This document shows positions 7,141 to 15,293 of a stretch of 17,808 bases of DNA, one piece after another. The notes below the pieces were generated by a model. It made no database searches and was not told the origin of the DNA. It saw only the letters and a list, made by a program, of their open reading frames with translations. Position 1 is the stretch's first letter, and each line of letters begins with the position of its first letter. This DNA is from Flavobacteriales bacterium (GTDB lineage: Bacteria > Bacteroidota > Bacteroidia > Flavobacteriales_D > Sanyastnellaceae). Location: contig JANRAA010000229.1 of assembly GCA_030728235.1 (NCBI GenBank), positions 1-17,808 of the forward strand, in the 5' to 3' direction. A program made the position numbers and the translations under genes.

Positions 7141-7898
7141 ATCAACGGGCGAGAATCATACCTGTGCTGACCATCGATCAGCAGAAATTGGTAAAGACAG
7201 TGAAGTTTAAAAATCCGAATTACATTGGCGACCCAATCAATGCGATTAAGATTTTCAACGACAAGATGGTGGATGAGATTGTTGTTTTAGACATCACAGC
7301 ATCAGCCTCAGGGAGAGTGCCCAACGAGAAGCTCATTTACGAAATGGCAGGCGAGTGTTTTTCACCCTTGGGATATGGCGGTGGGATATCAACCTTTGAT
7401 CAAGCAGCAAAAATATTTTCGCTCGGAGTTGAGAAAATCATACTCAACAGCATCGTAAACACCAAGCCCCAGCTCATCACCGAAATCGCCAATGCATTTG
7501 GCAGTCAGAGTGTTGTAGTGAGTGTTGACATCAAAAAGAAATTCCTTTCGGGTGTTCGTCCGCATTTTACTTCTGGAAAAACCGCCGGCACAGAGAGCAT
7601 CGTAGAGTTTGCAAAGCGCATAGAATCGTTAGGTGCAGGTGAGATTTTGGTGCACGACATCGAGCGCGACGGCACCTTTTCTGGATACAACCGCGTCCTC
7701 ATCAAAGAAATTGCCGAAGCTGTTTCGGTGCCTGTTGTGGCCTGTGGCGGGGCTGCGAGTCATTCAGAAATGTTTGATATAATTTCAGAAACGGGGGCAT
7801 CAGCAGCAGCGGCAGGAAGCATCTTCGTTTACAAAGGACAAAACACCAATTCGATCCTTATTTCATATCCAACACCTGACGACATAGTTCAGCATTAA
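7137..7898 (+). CDS. hisF: HisF-type (beta/alpha)8 ammonia-channel subunit, surface-sugar paralogue
   Basis: This 253-residue protein has the HisF barrel throughout: RIIPVL at 6-11, DEIVVLDITAS near 46-55, a GYGGGIS turn, VSVDIKK at about 129-134, HDIERDGTFSGYN and a closing VACGGAASHSE. True HisF uses two catalytic aspartates; the second is kept (Asp131), but the first, Asp11 of the Thermotoga enzyme, is Thr12 here. Loss of that residue is expected if the enzyme only channels ammonia and no longer makes imidazole glycerol phosphate. I chose ATG 7137, in the ATGA overlap with hisH. ATG 7131 would add two residues, and a far-upstream start at 7008 lies inside hisH and adds no family sequence. 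Its likely partners are HisH and the WbpG-type protein. Confidence 0.92.
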   Translation: MNQRARIIPVLTIDQQKLVKTVKFKNPNYIGDPINAIKIFNDKMVDEIVVLDITASASGRVPNEKLIYEMAGECFSPLGYGGGISTFDQAAKIFSLGVEKIILNSIVNTKPQLITEIANAFGSQSVVVSVDIKKKFLSGVRPHFTSGKTAGTESIVEFAKRIESLGAGEILVHDIERDGTFSGYNRVLIKEIAEAVSVPVVACGGAASHSEMFDIISETGASAAAAGSIFVYKGQNTNSILISYPTPDDIVQH

Positions 7899-7923
7899 CC
7901 CCACTGATGAGGGGGAATATTTG

Positions 7924-7931
7924 TAGCTTTG
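7924..7931 (+). promoter_or_regulatory. Bacteroidota -7 promoter element in the hisF-wbpG gap
   Basis: TAGCTTTG is an exact match to TAnnTTTG, followed by GC as is common, and lies 30 bases before the ATG at 7962. The 63-base gap is the largest break inside the locus. A short C4/G4 stem (7899-7902 with 7911-7914, loop of eight) precedes it. No good -33 TTG is seen at 17-23 bases. It may start a second transcript for the downstream half. Confidence 0.4.
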
Positions 7932-7961
7932 CCGGCATCAAGTAGGACTGATCAAGTAGCA

Positions 7962-9128
7962 ATGAGCGAAGTACGAGTTTGTACAAAAACAGTGATGGAT
8001 ACCATTGCAGACCCCGACATCACCTTCGATGAAAATGGCGTTTGCAACTATTACTATCAATACCAGCGGAGAGTTAAAGATTTTTACATTGGCGGGGAGA
8101 AAGGCGAAAAAGAGCTCGCCGCCCTGTTTGAAAAGATCAAAGCAGAAGGAGCTGGAAAAAAGTACGACTGCATTACAGGTGTGAGTGGCGGGGTAGACAG
8201 CACTTACATGATTTACCTGTGTAAAAAGTACGGATTACGTCCGCTTGTGGTGCACCTCGACAACGGTTGGAATTCGGAGATTGCCAATCAGAACATCAAC
8301 AACATCATCGACAAGAGTGGGTTTGACTTACACACCCACGTTATTGACTGGGATGAGTTTCGCGACTTGCAGATATCCTTTTTGAAAGCATCTGTCATCG
8401 ATTTGGAGTTAACATCCGACCATGCCATTTTTGCGGTGATATACAAGCTCGCACAGAAGTACAATATCAATTATCTTCTGAACGGCTTCAACATCACAAC
8501 AGAAGGCATACTTCCTAGCTCATGGCGCTGGTTTAAATACGATTGGTTGAACATAAACTCCATTCAGAAAAAGTTTGGCTCAGTAAAATTGAAAACCTAT
8601 CCCCACATCAACTTTGGGAAGAAGATTTACTACGACCTTTTGAAAGGCATGACAACCGTTTTACCCTTGAACTACATCGATTACGACAAAGCAGAGGCGA
8701 AACGCATCATTCAAGCAGAGTTGGGGTGGAGAGATTACGGTGGAAAGCACTTCGAAAGCATCATCACACGATTTTATCAAGGATACATTTTGCCTGAGAA
8801 ATTCAATGTAGACAAGCGCAAAGCACATTTATCGACATTGATAGCATCGGGGCAAATAACGCGCGAGCAAGCCTTGAAAGAATTGCAAGAGCCAGCTTAT
8901 GATGCCGCCATGTACGCCGAAGATAAAGAGTTTGTGCTAAAGAAGTTCGGATTCAGCGAATCTGAGTTCGACGCCATAATGAAAGCGCCTGTTCATGCGC
9001 ATACCGACTATCCGAGCTATATTACAGCACATTACAAGTACCACGAAAATATAATGAAATCGATTTCGCCATTCACGCGCTTCGTAAAAAAAGCGATTGG
9101 GATAAAGCGCGAAAGCAAAGCATACTGA
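7962..9128 (+). CDS. wbpG: N-acetyl sugar amidotransferase, WbpG/PseA family
   Basis: WbpG and PseA proteins adenylate the N-acetyl group of a nucleotide sugar and replace its oxygen with ammonia, giving an acetamidino group. The 388-residue protein starts with the family motif: VCTKTVMDT, DPDITFDENGVCNYY. The ATP PP-loop SGGVDS is at 75-80, followed by VVHLDNGWNSE and DHAIFAVIYKLA. The family normally has two CxxC pairs at the N-terminus, probably binding zinc. Here C7-x-x-T10 and C28-x-x-Y31 keep only one Cys of each, while the surrounding residues stay conserved. I chose ATG 7962; an upstream TTG at 7929 would overlap the promoter-like box. The gene directly follows hisH and hisF, its known partners, and wlbA starts one base after its stop. 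Whether the target is the diacetamido uronic acid or a nonulosonic acid cannot be told. Confidence 0.88.
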   Translation: MSEVRVCTKTVMDTIADPDITFDENGVCNYYYQYQRRVKDFYIGGEKGEKELAALFEKIKAEGAGKKYDCITGVSGGVDSTYMIYLCKKYGLRPLVVHLDNGWNSEIANQNINNIIDKSGFDLHTHVIDWDEFRDLQISFLKASVIDLELTSDHAIFAVIYKLAQKYNINYLLNGFNITTEGILPSSWRWFKYDWLNINSIQKKFGSVKLKTYPHINFGKKIYYDLLKGMTTVLPLNYIDYDKAEAKRIIQAELGWRDYGGKHFESIITRFYQGYILPEKFNVDKRKAHLSTLIASGQITREQALKELQEPAYDAAMYAEDKEFVLKKFGFSESEFDAIMKAPVHAHTDYPSYITAHYKYHENIMKSISPFTRFVKKAIGIKRESKAY

Positions 9129-9129
9129 A

Positions 9130-10143
9130 ATGGATAAACTTCGATTCGCCATAGTGGGATGTGGCAGTATAGGCAAACGCCATATTGCAGTAATAGATGC
9201 AGAAGAAAATGCCGTTGTAGTGGCCATTTGCGACAACGACGAAACACGTGGGCGCGAGCAAGCCGACTTGTATCATTTGCCCCTCTATGCTGATTTTCAG
9301 ACCATGCTAAATGAGGTTGATGCCGACATAATCAGTATCGCTACTCCTCACCACCTGCACGCAGAAATGTCGATAATGGCAAACAATGCAGGTTTTGACG
9401 TCTTGGTTGAAAAGCCCATGGCACTCAGTCGCGTTGACTGTGTTCGCATGAACGAAGCCGCAGAAAAAGCGGGTAAAAACTTGTGGGTTGTGAAGCAAAA
9501 CCGCCACAACGTTCCTGTTCGGTTGGCAAAAGACGCCATCGACAAAGGACGTTTGGGTAAGATTTTCATGATCAAGTGTGATATTCTTTGGAACCGGTAT
9601 CAAGGGTATTACGACGATTCTCCGTGGAGAGGAAACAAAAAACTAGAGGGCGGAGCACTCTTCACTCAAGCGAGTCACTTCATCGACCTACTCATTTGGT
9701 GGTGCGGTGATGTGGTTGAAGCTTTGGGACACGCCGAAACACAGAATCACAATATAGAAACAGAAGATTCTGGTATGTCGATACTAAAATTCAGCAATGG
9801 TGCCATAGGGTCATTGGTGTGGACTACCTGTGTTTACAATAAAAACTACGAAGGCAGCATCACCATTGTTGGTGAGCGCGGCACAATTAAAATTGGCGGC
9901 AAATACCTAAATAAAATCGAGTATTGGGATGTTGAAGGTTATCCGTTGCCAGATGGCATTGAGTTTACCGACAAACCAAATGCCTATGGGAAATACCAAG
10001 GCACGAGCTCGAACCACGATAAAGTGATAAAAGCCATTGTAGACCGAGTACAACATGGCGGCACCGACACCGTTGATGGATTTGAAGGGATGCGTTCAGT
10101 AGCTGCGATTGAAGACATATACGCTTCTGTTCGCCATGACTGA
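9130..10143 (+). CDS. Gfo/Idh/MocA dehydrogenase, WlbA/WbpB-like (UDP-GlcNAcA 3-dehydrogenase)
   Basis: This 337-residue protein has an N-terminal Rossmann domain with FAIVGCGSIGKRH (residues 6-18) and the EKP motif at 94-96, whose Lys95 is the family catalytic lysine. The C-terminal sheet domain has WRGNKKLEGGALF followed by QASHFIDLLIWW, the GG-x-L-Q-H-IDLL pattern typical of WlbA/WbpB. Those enzymes oxidise C3 of UDP-N-acetylglucosaminuronic acid with NAD+. The next genes are an acetyltransferase and a PLP aminotransferase, which complete the 3-amino and 3-acetamido steps, so a WlbA/WbpB role is well supported by both sequence and neighbours. It overlaps the acetyltransferase by eight bases. 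The 6-dehydrogenase that would supply the uronic acid is not in the window. Confidence 0.88.
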   Translation: MDKLRFAIVGCGSIGKRHIAVIDAEENAVVVAICDNDETRGREQADLYHLPLYADFQTMLNEVDADIISIATPHHLHAEMSIMANNAGFDVLVEKPMALSRVDCVRMNEAAEKAGKNLWVVKQNRHNVPVRLAKDAIDKGRLGKIFMIKCDILWNRYQGYYDDSPWRGNKKLEGGALFTQASHFIDLLIWWCGDVVEALGHAETQNHNIETEDSGMSILKFSNGAIGSLVWTTCVYNKNYEGSITIVGERGTIKIGGKYLNKIEYWDVEGYPLPDGIEFTDKPNAYGKYQGTSSNHDKVIKAIVDRVQHGGTDTVDGFEGMRSVAAIEDIYASVRHD

Positions 10144-10594
10144 ACCAAAGAAATACCAGGCTAGCATTCGAGATGTCGATTTCGGAGAGGCTGTTACAAT
10201 TGTGGAGCCATGCAATTTGTATGAATGCGCAATTGGTGACAATTCTTTTATCGGACCATTCACTGAAATCCAAAAAGGCGTGCGAATAGGTAACAATACC
10301 AAAATTCAATCACACACCTTTGTTTGCGAGCTTGTTACCATTGGAAATCACTGCTTTGTTGGTCATGGAGTCATGTTCATAAACGACCTCTTCAGCGAAG
10401 GGAGACCTGCAGGAGGCGATGCCTCAAAATGGAAATCGACCCACATAGGCAACCACGTTTCTATCGGCAGTAATGCCACCATTTTACCCATATCTATTTG
10501 CGACAACGTCGTAATTGGCGCGGGTTCTGTTGTAACAAAAAACATTGTCGAACCCGGCGTTTATGCTGGCAATCCGGCTAAAAAACTACGCTAA
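10136..10594 (+). CDS. Left-handed beta-helix (hexapeptide) N-acetyltransferase, WlbB/WbpD-like
   Basis: This 152-residue protein is almost wholly a hexapeptide-repeat acetyltransferase: successive [LIV]-G-x-x turns such as IGDNSFIGPF, IGNNTKIQ, IGNHCFVGHG, IGNHVSIGSN and VIGAGSVVTKN, ending in VYAGNPAKK. FINDLF (residues 81-86) and the flexible SEGRPAGGDASKW loop match WlbB/WbpD-type UDP-amino-sugar acetyltransferases, which use acetyl-CoA to acetylate the 3-amino group. It is somewhat shorter than WbpD (about 190). I chose ATG 10136 in the overlap with the dehydrogenase; a start at 10109 would add nine non-family residues. The stop and the next start share one base (TAATG). Confidence 0.87.
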   Translation: MTEPKKYQASIRDVDFGEAVTIVEPCNLYECAIGDNSFIGPFTEIQKGVRIGNNTKIQSHTFVCELVTIGNHCFVGHGVMFINDLFSEGRPAGGDASKWKSTHIGNHVSIGSNATILPISICDNVVIGAGSVVTKNIVEPGVYAGNPAKKLR

Positions 10595-11691
10595 TGAAAG
10601 TCCCTTTCGTTGATCTTTTCGCTCAATACGAGCGTTACAAGCAAGAAATAGATACCGCTATGGCCGACGTGATTCGTGAGGCATCTTTCATTGGAGGTCA
10701 GCACGTAGCGGCATTCGAGAAGAATTTCAGCTCATATGTCGGAAATGAACACGTAATCGCTTGTGCCAACGGCACCGATTCACTTGAGATTTTTTTAGAC
10801 ATATTCGGAGTTGGCCCTGGCGACGAGGTCATCATCCCTGCGATGTCGTGGATCTCAACATCAGAGTCGATAGGCACCAAAGGAGCCACTCCTGTTTTTG
10901 TCGATGTCGATGAATTCTACACCATCGACGTTCGTCAGATTGAAGATAAAATCACCGAGCGCACACGCGGCATCATTCCTGTGCATTTGTACGGATGTGC
11001 AGCCAATATGCCAGAGATAATGAAGATTGCTGAAAAGCATAATCTCTTCGTTATTGAAGATTGTGCACAAGCGCATGGTGCTGAATATGGAGGTAAGCGC
11101 ATTGCGACATTCGGGCATGCATCAAGTTTCAGCTTTTATCCTGGGAAAAACCTTGGTGCCTACGGTGATGCCGGTGCCATGAGTACAAACAATCAAGAAA
11201 TAGCGAATACTGCGCGCATGATTGCCAACCATGGCCAGTTGAAGAAGCACACACACCTCATGGAGGGTCGCAACTCAAGGTTGGATGGCATACACGCTGC
11301 TGTTTTGAACGTGAAATTACAGTATGTTGAAGCGTGGACAGAAGAGCGACGCAGAAATGCAGACCTGTATCGCAAGCATCTGCAAGGGGTTCCTGTGGTG
11401 TTGCCAACCGAACCCGCAGGCGGTAGACACGTGTACCATCTTTTCGTTATCCAAGTTGAAAACAGAGAAGGACTGTCGGCTCATTTGGCTTCAAAAGGCA
11501 TTTCAACTGCCATACACTACCCTACTCCACTTCCATTTATGCCCTGCTATGCAGGATTGGGTCATACCGAATCAGAATTCCCACGCGCAGCCGCAGCCGC
11601 AGATCGCATCTTATCATTGCCCATGTATGCTGAATTGAGCGAAGCACAAATTGAATACGTAGCCAACAGCATCAAAGAGTTCTATGCCTAA
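10594..11691 (+). CDS. DegT/DnrJ/EryC1 PLP aminotransferase, WbpE/WlbC-like
   Basis: This 365-residue enzyme of the DegT family begins with VPFVDL and has CANGTDSLE (cofactor phosphate), EDCAQAHGA (Asp to the pyridine nitrogen) and SFYPGKNLGAYGDAGA, in which Lys185 is the PLP-binding lysine. The C-terminus has HVYHLFVIQ and AIHYPTPLP, as in sugar 3-aminotransferases. WbpE/WlbC uses glutamate to convert the UDP-3-keto uronic acid to the 3-amino sugar. Its place right after the WlbA-like and WlbB-like genes reproduces the pathway set for UDP-GlcNAc3NAcA. Eight bases overlap with the next gene. Another 3- or 4-aminotransferase specificity cannot be excluded from sequence alone. Confidence 0.9.
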   Translation: MKVPFVDLFAQYERYKQEIDTAMADVIREASFIGGQHVAAFEKNFSSYVGNEHVIACANGTDSLEIFLDIFGVGPGDEVIIPAMSWISTSESIGTKGATPVFVDVDEFYTIDVRQIEDKITERTRGIIPVHLYGCAANMPEIMKIAEKHNLFVIEDCAQAHGAEYGGKRIATFGHASSFSFYPGKNLGAYGDAGAMSTNNQEIANTARMIANHGQLKKHTHLMEGRNSRLDGIHAAVLNVKLQYVEAWTEERRRNADLYRKHLQGVPVVLPTEPAGGRHVYHLFVIQVENREGLSAHLASKGISTAIHYPTPLPFMPCYAGLGHTESEFPRAAAAADRILSLPMYAELSEAQIEYVANSIKEFYA

Positions 11692-12931
11692 AACAATGCT
11701 GATTGCGTGTTTTGACTTCCCTCCCAATGAAGGCATTGGAGGGCGCAGATGGGCAAAACTTGCAAAAGGATTGGCAGGAGCTGGCTGGCAGGTTCACGTA
11801 ATAAAAGCAAACCCTGCTGGAAATTCACAAACTTCGGGGTGGGATGACGATGCAAACAGCGATGGCATTATCGTGCATAGTTTGCCGAGAACATATCCCG
11901 AATCTGTTTCCCACCCGAAAGGAAGCGTCATTGATAAAATACGCTACAGACTTGCCATACGGAAGTTAAAAAAGATTGAACAGGGCACCATTTACGACAT
12001 TGCCATTGGGTGGAAAGATGCCTTTCAGAAAAAAGCGATTGAGTTAATAGAACAGCATCAAATAACCGCCGTTGCAGCTACAGGAGCACCATTTAATTTG
12101 CTTTACTACGCAACACAACTCAAAGAGACCTTTCCAAATTTAAAAGTCCTTTGCGACTATCGCGACCCTTGGCTTACCGCTCAGAACTACGGAATGAAGG
12201 GGCTGGAGAAAAGTCGGATGGATGCTGAAACCAAAAAGCAAGAGTACATATTCAAAAACGCCGATTGGGTTACCTGTCCGAACGACTTCCTCTTGCAAGA
12301 AATAAAAGATACCGCCATTGAAAAGCCGCGGGCTCAATTCAGATCGCTGACACATTTTTACGACCCCGACGACCTAGTGAACTACCTGAATGGCACAGAG
12401 ACGAAGGGCGAAAAAATAAGAATCATATACGGCGGTGCGATTTACATGGGAATAGAGGGCACCTTAAAGAGTTTAAACAGCGGACTAAATCATCTGAAGG
12501 TTTCGAATCAGGAATTGTACCATCGACTCGAAATACGGTTCTACACACCGCACGTGCAGCACGCTCATATTTTCGCCGAACACCCATGCGTCGCGTTTTC
12601 GCCAACCATTGGTAAAAAGTTCTTTACCGAATTAAGACAAAGTCACGCCGCCATGATCTTTTTAGCCGATCACAACAAAAACTACCTGACAACAAAATTT
12701 TTCGAATACCTCCCTTTTAAAGTTCCCTTGTTGTATTTCGGCGAAAATGGCTTTGTCGCCAAGTTCATTGCAGAGAACAACCTTGGTATTTATGTGCAAC
12801 ATCCTTCTGCAGAACTACCACCAGCACTTGAAAAAGTATCGACAAGTAATTCTAACTTTAACCAGAACTTTGAAGCAAGCCAATTCAGTCTGGAGCAGAA
12901 AGCCCATGAGCTGATTAAACTGTTCGAATGA
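11684..12931 (+). CDS. GT4-like glycosyltransferase (divergent)
   Basis: This 415-residue GT-B protein starts with a Rossmann strand and FPPNEGIGGRRW, the N-terminal donor/acceptor loop seen in GT4-like enzymes. CDYRDPWLT near residues 158-166 and ADWVTCPND are typical of this group. IIYGGAIYMG opens the C-terminal domain, and KFFEYLPFKVPLLYFG is the equivalent of the GT4 E-x7-E helix, although the first Glu is replaced by Asn (NYLTTKFFE). It is cytoplasmic or membrane-peripheral, with no transmembrane helix. It is probably one of the transferases that build the repeat unit on the lipid carrier. The donor and linkage are unknown. Confidence 0.8.
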   Translation: MPKTMLIACFDFPPNEGIGGRRWAKLAKGLAGAGWQVHVIKANPAGNSQTSGWDDDANSDGIIVHSLPRTYPESVSHPKGSVIDKIRYRLAIRKLKKIEQGTIYDIAIGWKDAFQKKAIELIEQHQITAVAATGAPFNLLYYATQLKETFPNLKVLCDYRDPWLTAQNYGMKGLEKSRMDAETKKQEYIFKNADWVTCPNDFLLQEIKDTAIEKPRAQFRSLTHFYDPDDLVNYLNGTETKGEKIRIIYGGAIYMGIEGTLKSLNSGLNHLKVSNQELYHRLEIRFYTPHVQHAHIFAEHPCVAFSPTIGKKFFTELRQSHAAMIFLADHNKNYLTTKFFEYLPFKVPLLYFGENGFVAKFIAENNLGIYVQHPSAELPPALEKVSTSNSNFNQNFEASQFSLEQKAHELIKLFE

Positions 12932-14142
12932 AGATTATTTACTTTTCACCTCATCCTTACCTGTACGCAGATATCGCATCTGGTCCGGGTGCGCATATGC
13001 GGGAAATGATGGCTGCTTTTAAACGCGCCGGCCATGAGGTATTGCCAGTTATTATGGGCGAAGAAATAAAAGGTAAAGATTGGATTGGACAGCAAGATTT
13101 CAAGCATGAAATGTCATTCAAGGCGCGCATCAAACGAAAAGTACCTCGTCTGCTTTGGGAAACAGTCAAAGATTTTCGACTGCAACAACACGACAGAAAG
13201 GCCAAGCGCAAATTATTGGCGGCTATTCGCGATTTTCAACCCGATATGATTTATGAGCGCGGCTATTACATGATGCTTTCGGGCATAGAAGCAGCCAAAG
13301 AATCAGACATTTTCCACGTCTTCGAAATGAACGCGCCATATCCAGAAGAACGCATCTTGATGGAAGGAAGCAGTTTATTGCTGACCAAAGCAGCCAAAAA
13401 CGAACAAATACAGCTCAATCAAAGTGATTTGATTGTTGTGGTTTCAACGGCACTTTTAGACTATACAAAAGCCCGATTGAATGGGAATGGAGACAAAATA
13501 ATTGTTACCCCAAACGCCATCGACATCGCGCCACAAGTATCTTCCCCGGCTGAAAAAAACATGTTGAAAAAGCGATGGAATATTCCTGAAGATGCTACTG
13601 TTTTCGGATTTGTGGGCTCAATTTTTCCTTACCACGGCGTCGATAAACTGATAGATGCGTTCAATAGACTCCTAAAAACGCATGCTGGCATCCACCTTTT
13701 AATCGTAGGTAACGGACACGCATTGAACAGTTTGAGAAGGCAAGTCATGGACTTGGGGATTCACGACAACGTCAGCTTCACAGGTGGCGTTTCATATGTA
13801 GAAGCCCCCGATTTCATTCAAATTATGGACGTTGCTGTTATGGCCAATTCCAACTGGTATGGCTCTCCAGTAAAAATATTCGAGTACGGTGCTGCTGAAA
13901 AAGCTATCATTGCACCAGATGTTTCGCCTTTACGCGATGCTCTGAAAAACGGAATAGACGGAATATTGGTAACGCCTGATCAAGAAAATCTTGTAAGAGC
14001 CATGATAACCATGCTCGAAGACTTGCCACTGAGAGATCGCATGGCCAAGCATTTCAAAGAAAAAGTGATTGCAGAGCATACGTGGGATTTAATGTCTGAA
14101 AGAATACTCGAAACAGCCAAGAAAATGTTGAGTCAATCATGA
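12928..14142 (+). CDS. Glycosyltransferase family 4 protein
   Basis: This 404-residue protein shows a GT4 layout: GPGAHMREMMAAFKRAGHEV at the N-terminus, TPNAIDIAP at the domain junction, FGFVGSIFPYHGVDKLIDAF opening the C-terminal domain, LLIVGNG, and SPVKIFEYGAAEKAIIAPDV at the nucleotide-sugar site. The E-x7-E motif has Tyr in place of the first Glu (YGSPVKIFE). It starts in an ATGA overlap with the previous transferase and overlaps the next by four bases, so the three transferases are probably translated together. It is a likely repeat-unit transferase; the donor is unknown. Confidence 0.87.
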   Translation: MKIIYFSPHPYLYADIASGPGAHMREMMAAFKRAGHEVLPVIMGEEIKGKDWIGQQDFKHEMSFKARIKRKVPRLLWETVKDFRLQQHDRKAKRKLLAAIRDFQPDMIYERGYYMMLSGIEAAKESDIFHVFEMNAPYPEERILMEGSSLLLTKAAKNEQIQLNQSDLIVVVSTALLDYTKARLNGNGDKIIVTPNAIDIAPQVSSPAEKNMLKKRWNIPEDATVFGFVGSIFPYHGVDKLIDAFNRLLKTHAGIHLLIVGNGHALNSLRRQVMDLGIHDNVSFTGGVSYVEAPDFIQIMDVAVMANSNWYGSPVKIFEYGAAEKAIIAPDVSPLRDALKNGIDGILVTPDQENLVRAMITMLEDLPLRDRMAKHFKEKVIAEHTWDLMSERILETAKKMLSQS

Positions 14143-15293
14143 AAATCGCAATACTAACAGACGGTATTTACCCATTCGTGATCGGCGGTATGCAAAAGCA
14201 CTCGTTCTATCTTACCAAGTTTCTTGTTGGTCTGGGAGCAGAGGTAACCTTGGTGCATTGTGTGCATTCAAAAGAACTTCCAGAGCGCACTGATGTCCTG
14301 CAAGCCATGGGCTTGGATGAGGATTGCAATCTTGAAGTAATTTGTTTGCCTTTTCCTGACGGCGGCAAACTGCCTGGCCACTACCTTAAATCGAATTACT
14401 TTTTATCTCAGAACATCTATCAGAAATTAAAAGACCGCATTCACAGTTTCGATTTCATTTATGCCAAAGGATTTACCTCATGGGTATTGGCAGACTTGAA
14501 GCGAAAAGGAGCAGACTTGCCTCCGCTAGGAGTTAAATTTCATGGGTATGAAATGTTTCAACCGCCTGCCTCTTTGCGCGCAAGGTTTGAGCAATGGTTG
14601 TTGCGCGGACCTGTAAAATTCATTCACGAACACACCGACTACGTTTTTTCATACGGCGGTAAAATCAGCGATATCATTCGGAAAATTGGAGTCGCCGATA
14701 CTAAGATCATTGAAATACCAACGGGCATAGCCAACGATTGGTGTCGCACGAATCTCACGCACACAGAAGGCAAAAGAAAATTCGTTTTCATTGGCCGATA
14801 CGAGCGCAGGAAAGGCATTGAAGAGTTAACGCAGTCTATAGCACAACTGAACAAAGCAGACTACACGTTTGAATTCATAGGCCCCATTCCCGCCACAAAA
14901 AAGATAAAAGCCGATAACATTGTATATCACGGCAAAGTGATGGAGACCGAGAAAATTCAAGCCATCATCGACAACTGTCATGTGCTTGTTACTCCATCTC
15001 ACTCCGAAGGCATGCCCAATGTCATCATGGAAGGCATGGCCAGAGGCTTGGCTATTGTTGCAACCGACGTTGGCGCTGTTGCCCAGCAAGTCGACCATTC
15101 AAACGGTTGGTTGATTGAACCAAACAACATGGATGAGTTGACAAGCACATTGCAAAAAGCCATCGCAATCGATAACAATAAGCTCGACATGCTTCGCAAA
15201 CAGTCGATTGAAAAAATTAAGCAGCATTTCACTTGGGAAATTGTCTCAAAACATACTCTTCAAGAAATAAGTGACCGCATCGAAACCAAATAG
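14139..15293 (+). CDS. Glycosyltransferase family 4 protein
   Basis: This 384-residue protein is a standard GT4 enzyme. The N-terminus reads ILTDGIYPFVIGGMQKH, the Gly-Gly loop typical of GT4 donors. EIPTGI and FVFIGRYERRKGIEEL mark the start of the second domain, and SHSEGMPNVIMEGMARG carries an intact E-x7-E motif (EGMPNVIME), followed by IVATDVGA. It begins in an ATGA overlap with the preceding gene. A GTG-started acyltransferase gene begins 22 bases before its stop. It is probably one of the last sugar transfers of the repeat; specificity cannot be read from sequence. Confidence 0.92.
   Translation: MKIAILTDGIYPFVIGGMQKHSFYLTKFLVGLGAEVTLVHCVHSKELPERTDVLQAMGLDEDCNLEVICLPFPDGGKLPGHYLKSNYFLSQNIYQKLKDRIHSFDFIYAKGFTSWVLADLKRKGADLPPLGVKFHGYEMFQPPASLRARFEQWLLRGPVKFIHEHTDYVFSYGGKISDIIRKIGVADTKIIEIPTGIANDWCRTNLTHTEGKRKFVFIGRYERRKGIEELTQSIAQLNKADYTFEFIGPIPATKKIKADNIVYHGKVMETEKIQAIIDNCHVLVTPSHSEGMPNVIMEGMARGLAIVATDVGAVAQQVDHSNGWLIEPNNMDELTSTLQKAIAIDNNKLDMLRKQSIEKIKQHFTWEIVSKHTLQEISDRIETK

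Noticed and set aside
6532..7898. Histidine biosynthesis operon
   Set aside because: Only hisH and hisF are present, the HisF lacks Asp11, and the neighbours are surface-sugar genes. The pair fits the WbpG partner role.
7929..7961. TTG start for the WbpG-type gene
   Set aside because: It would overlap the promoter-like box and adds residues without family similarity before the conserved CT-x-x-VMDT motif.
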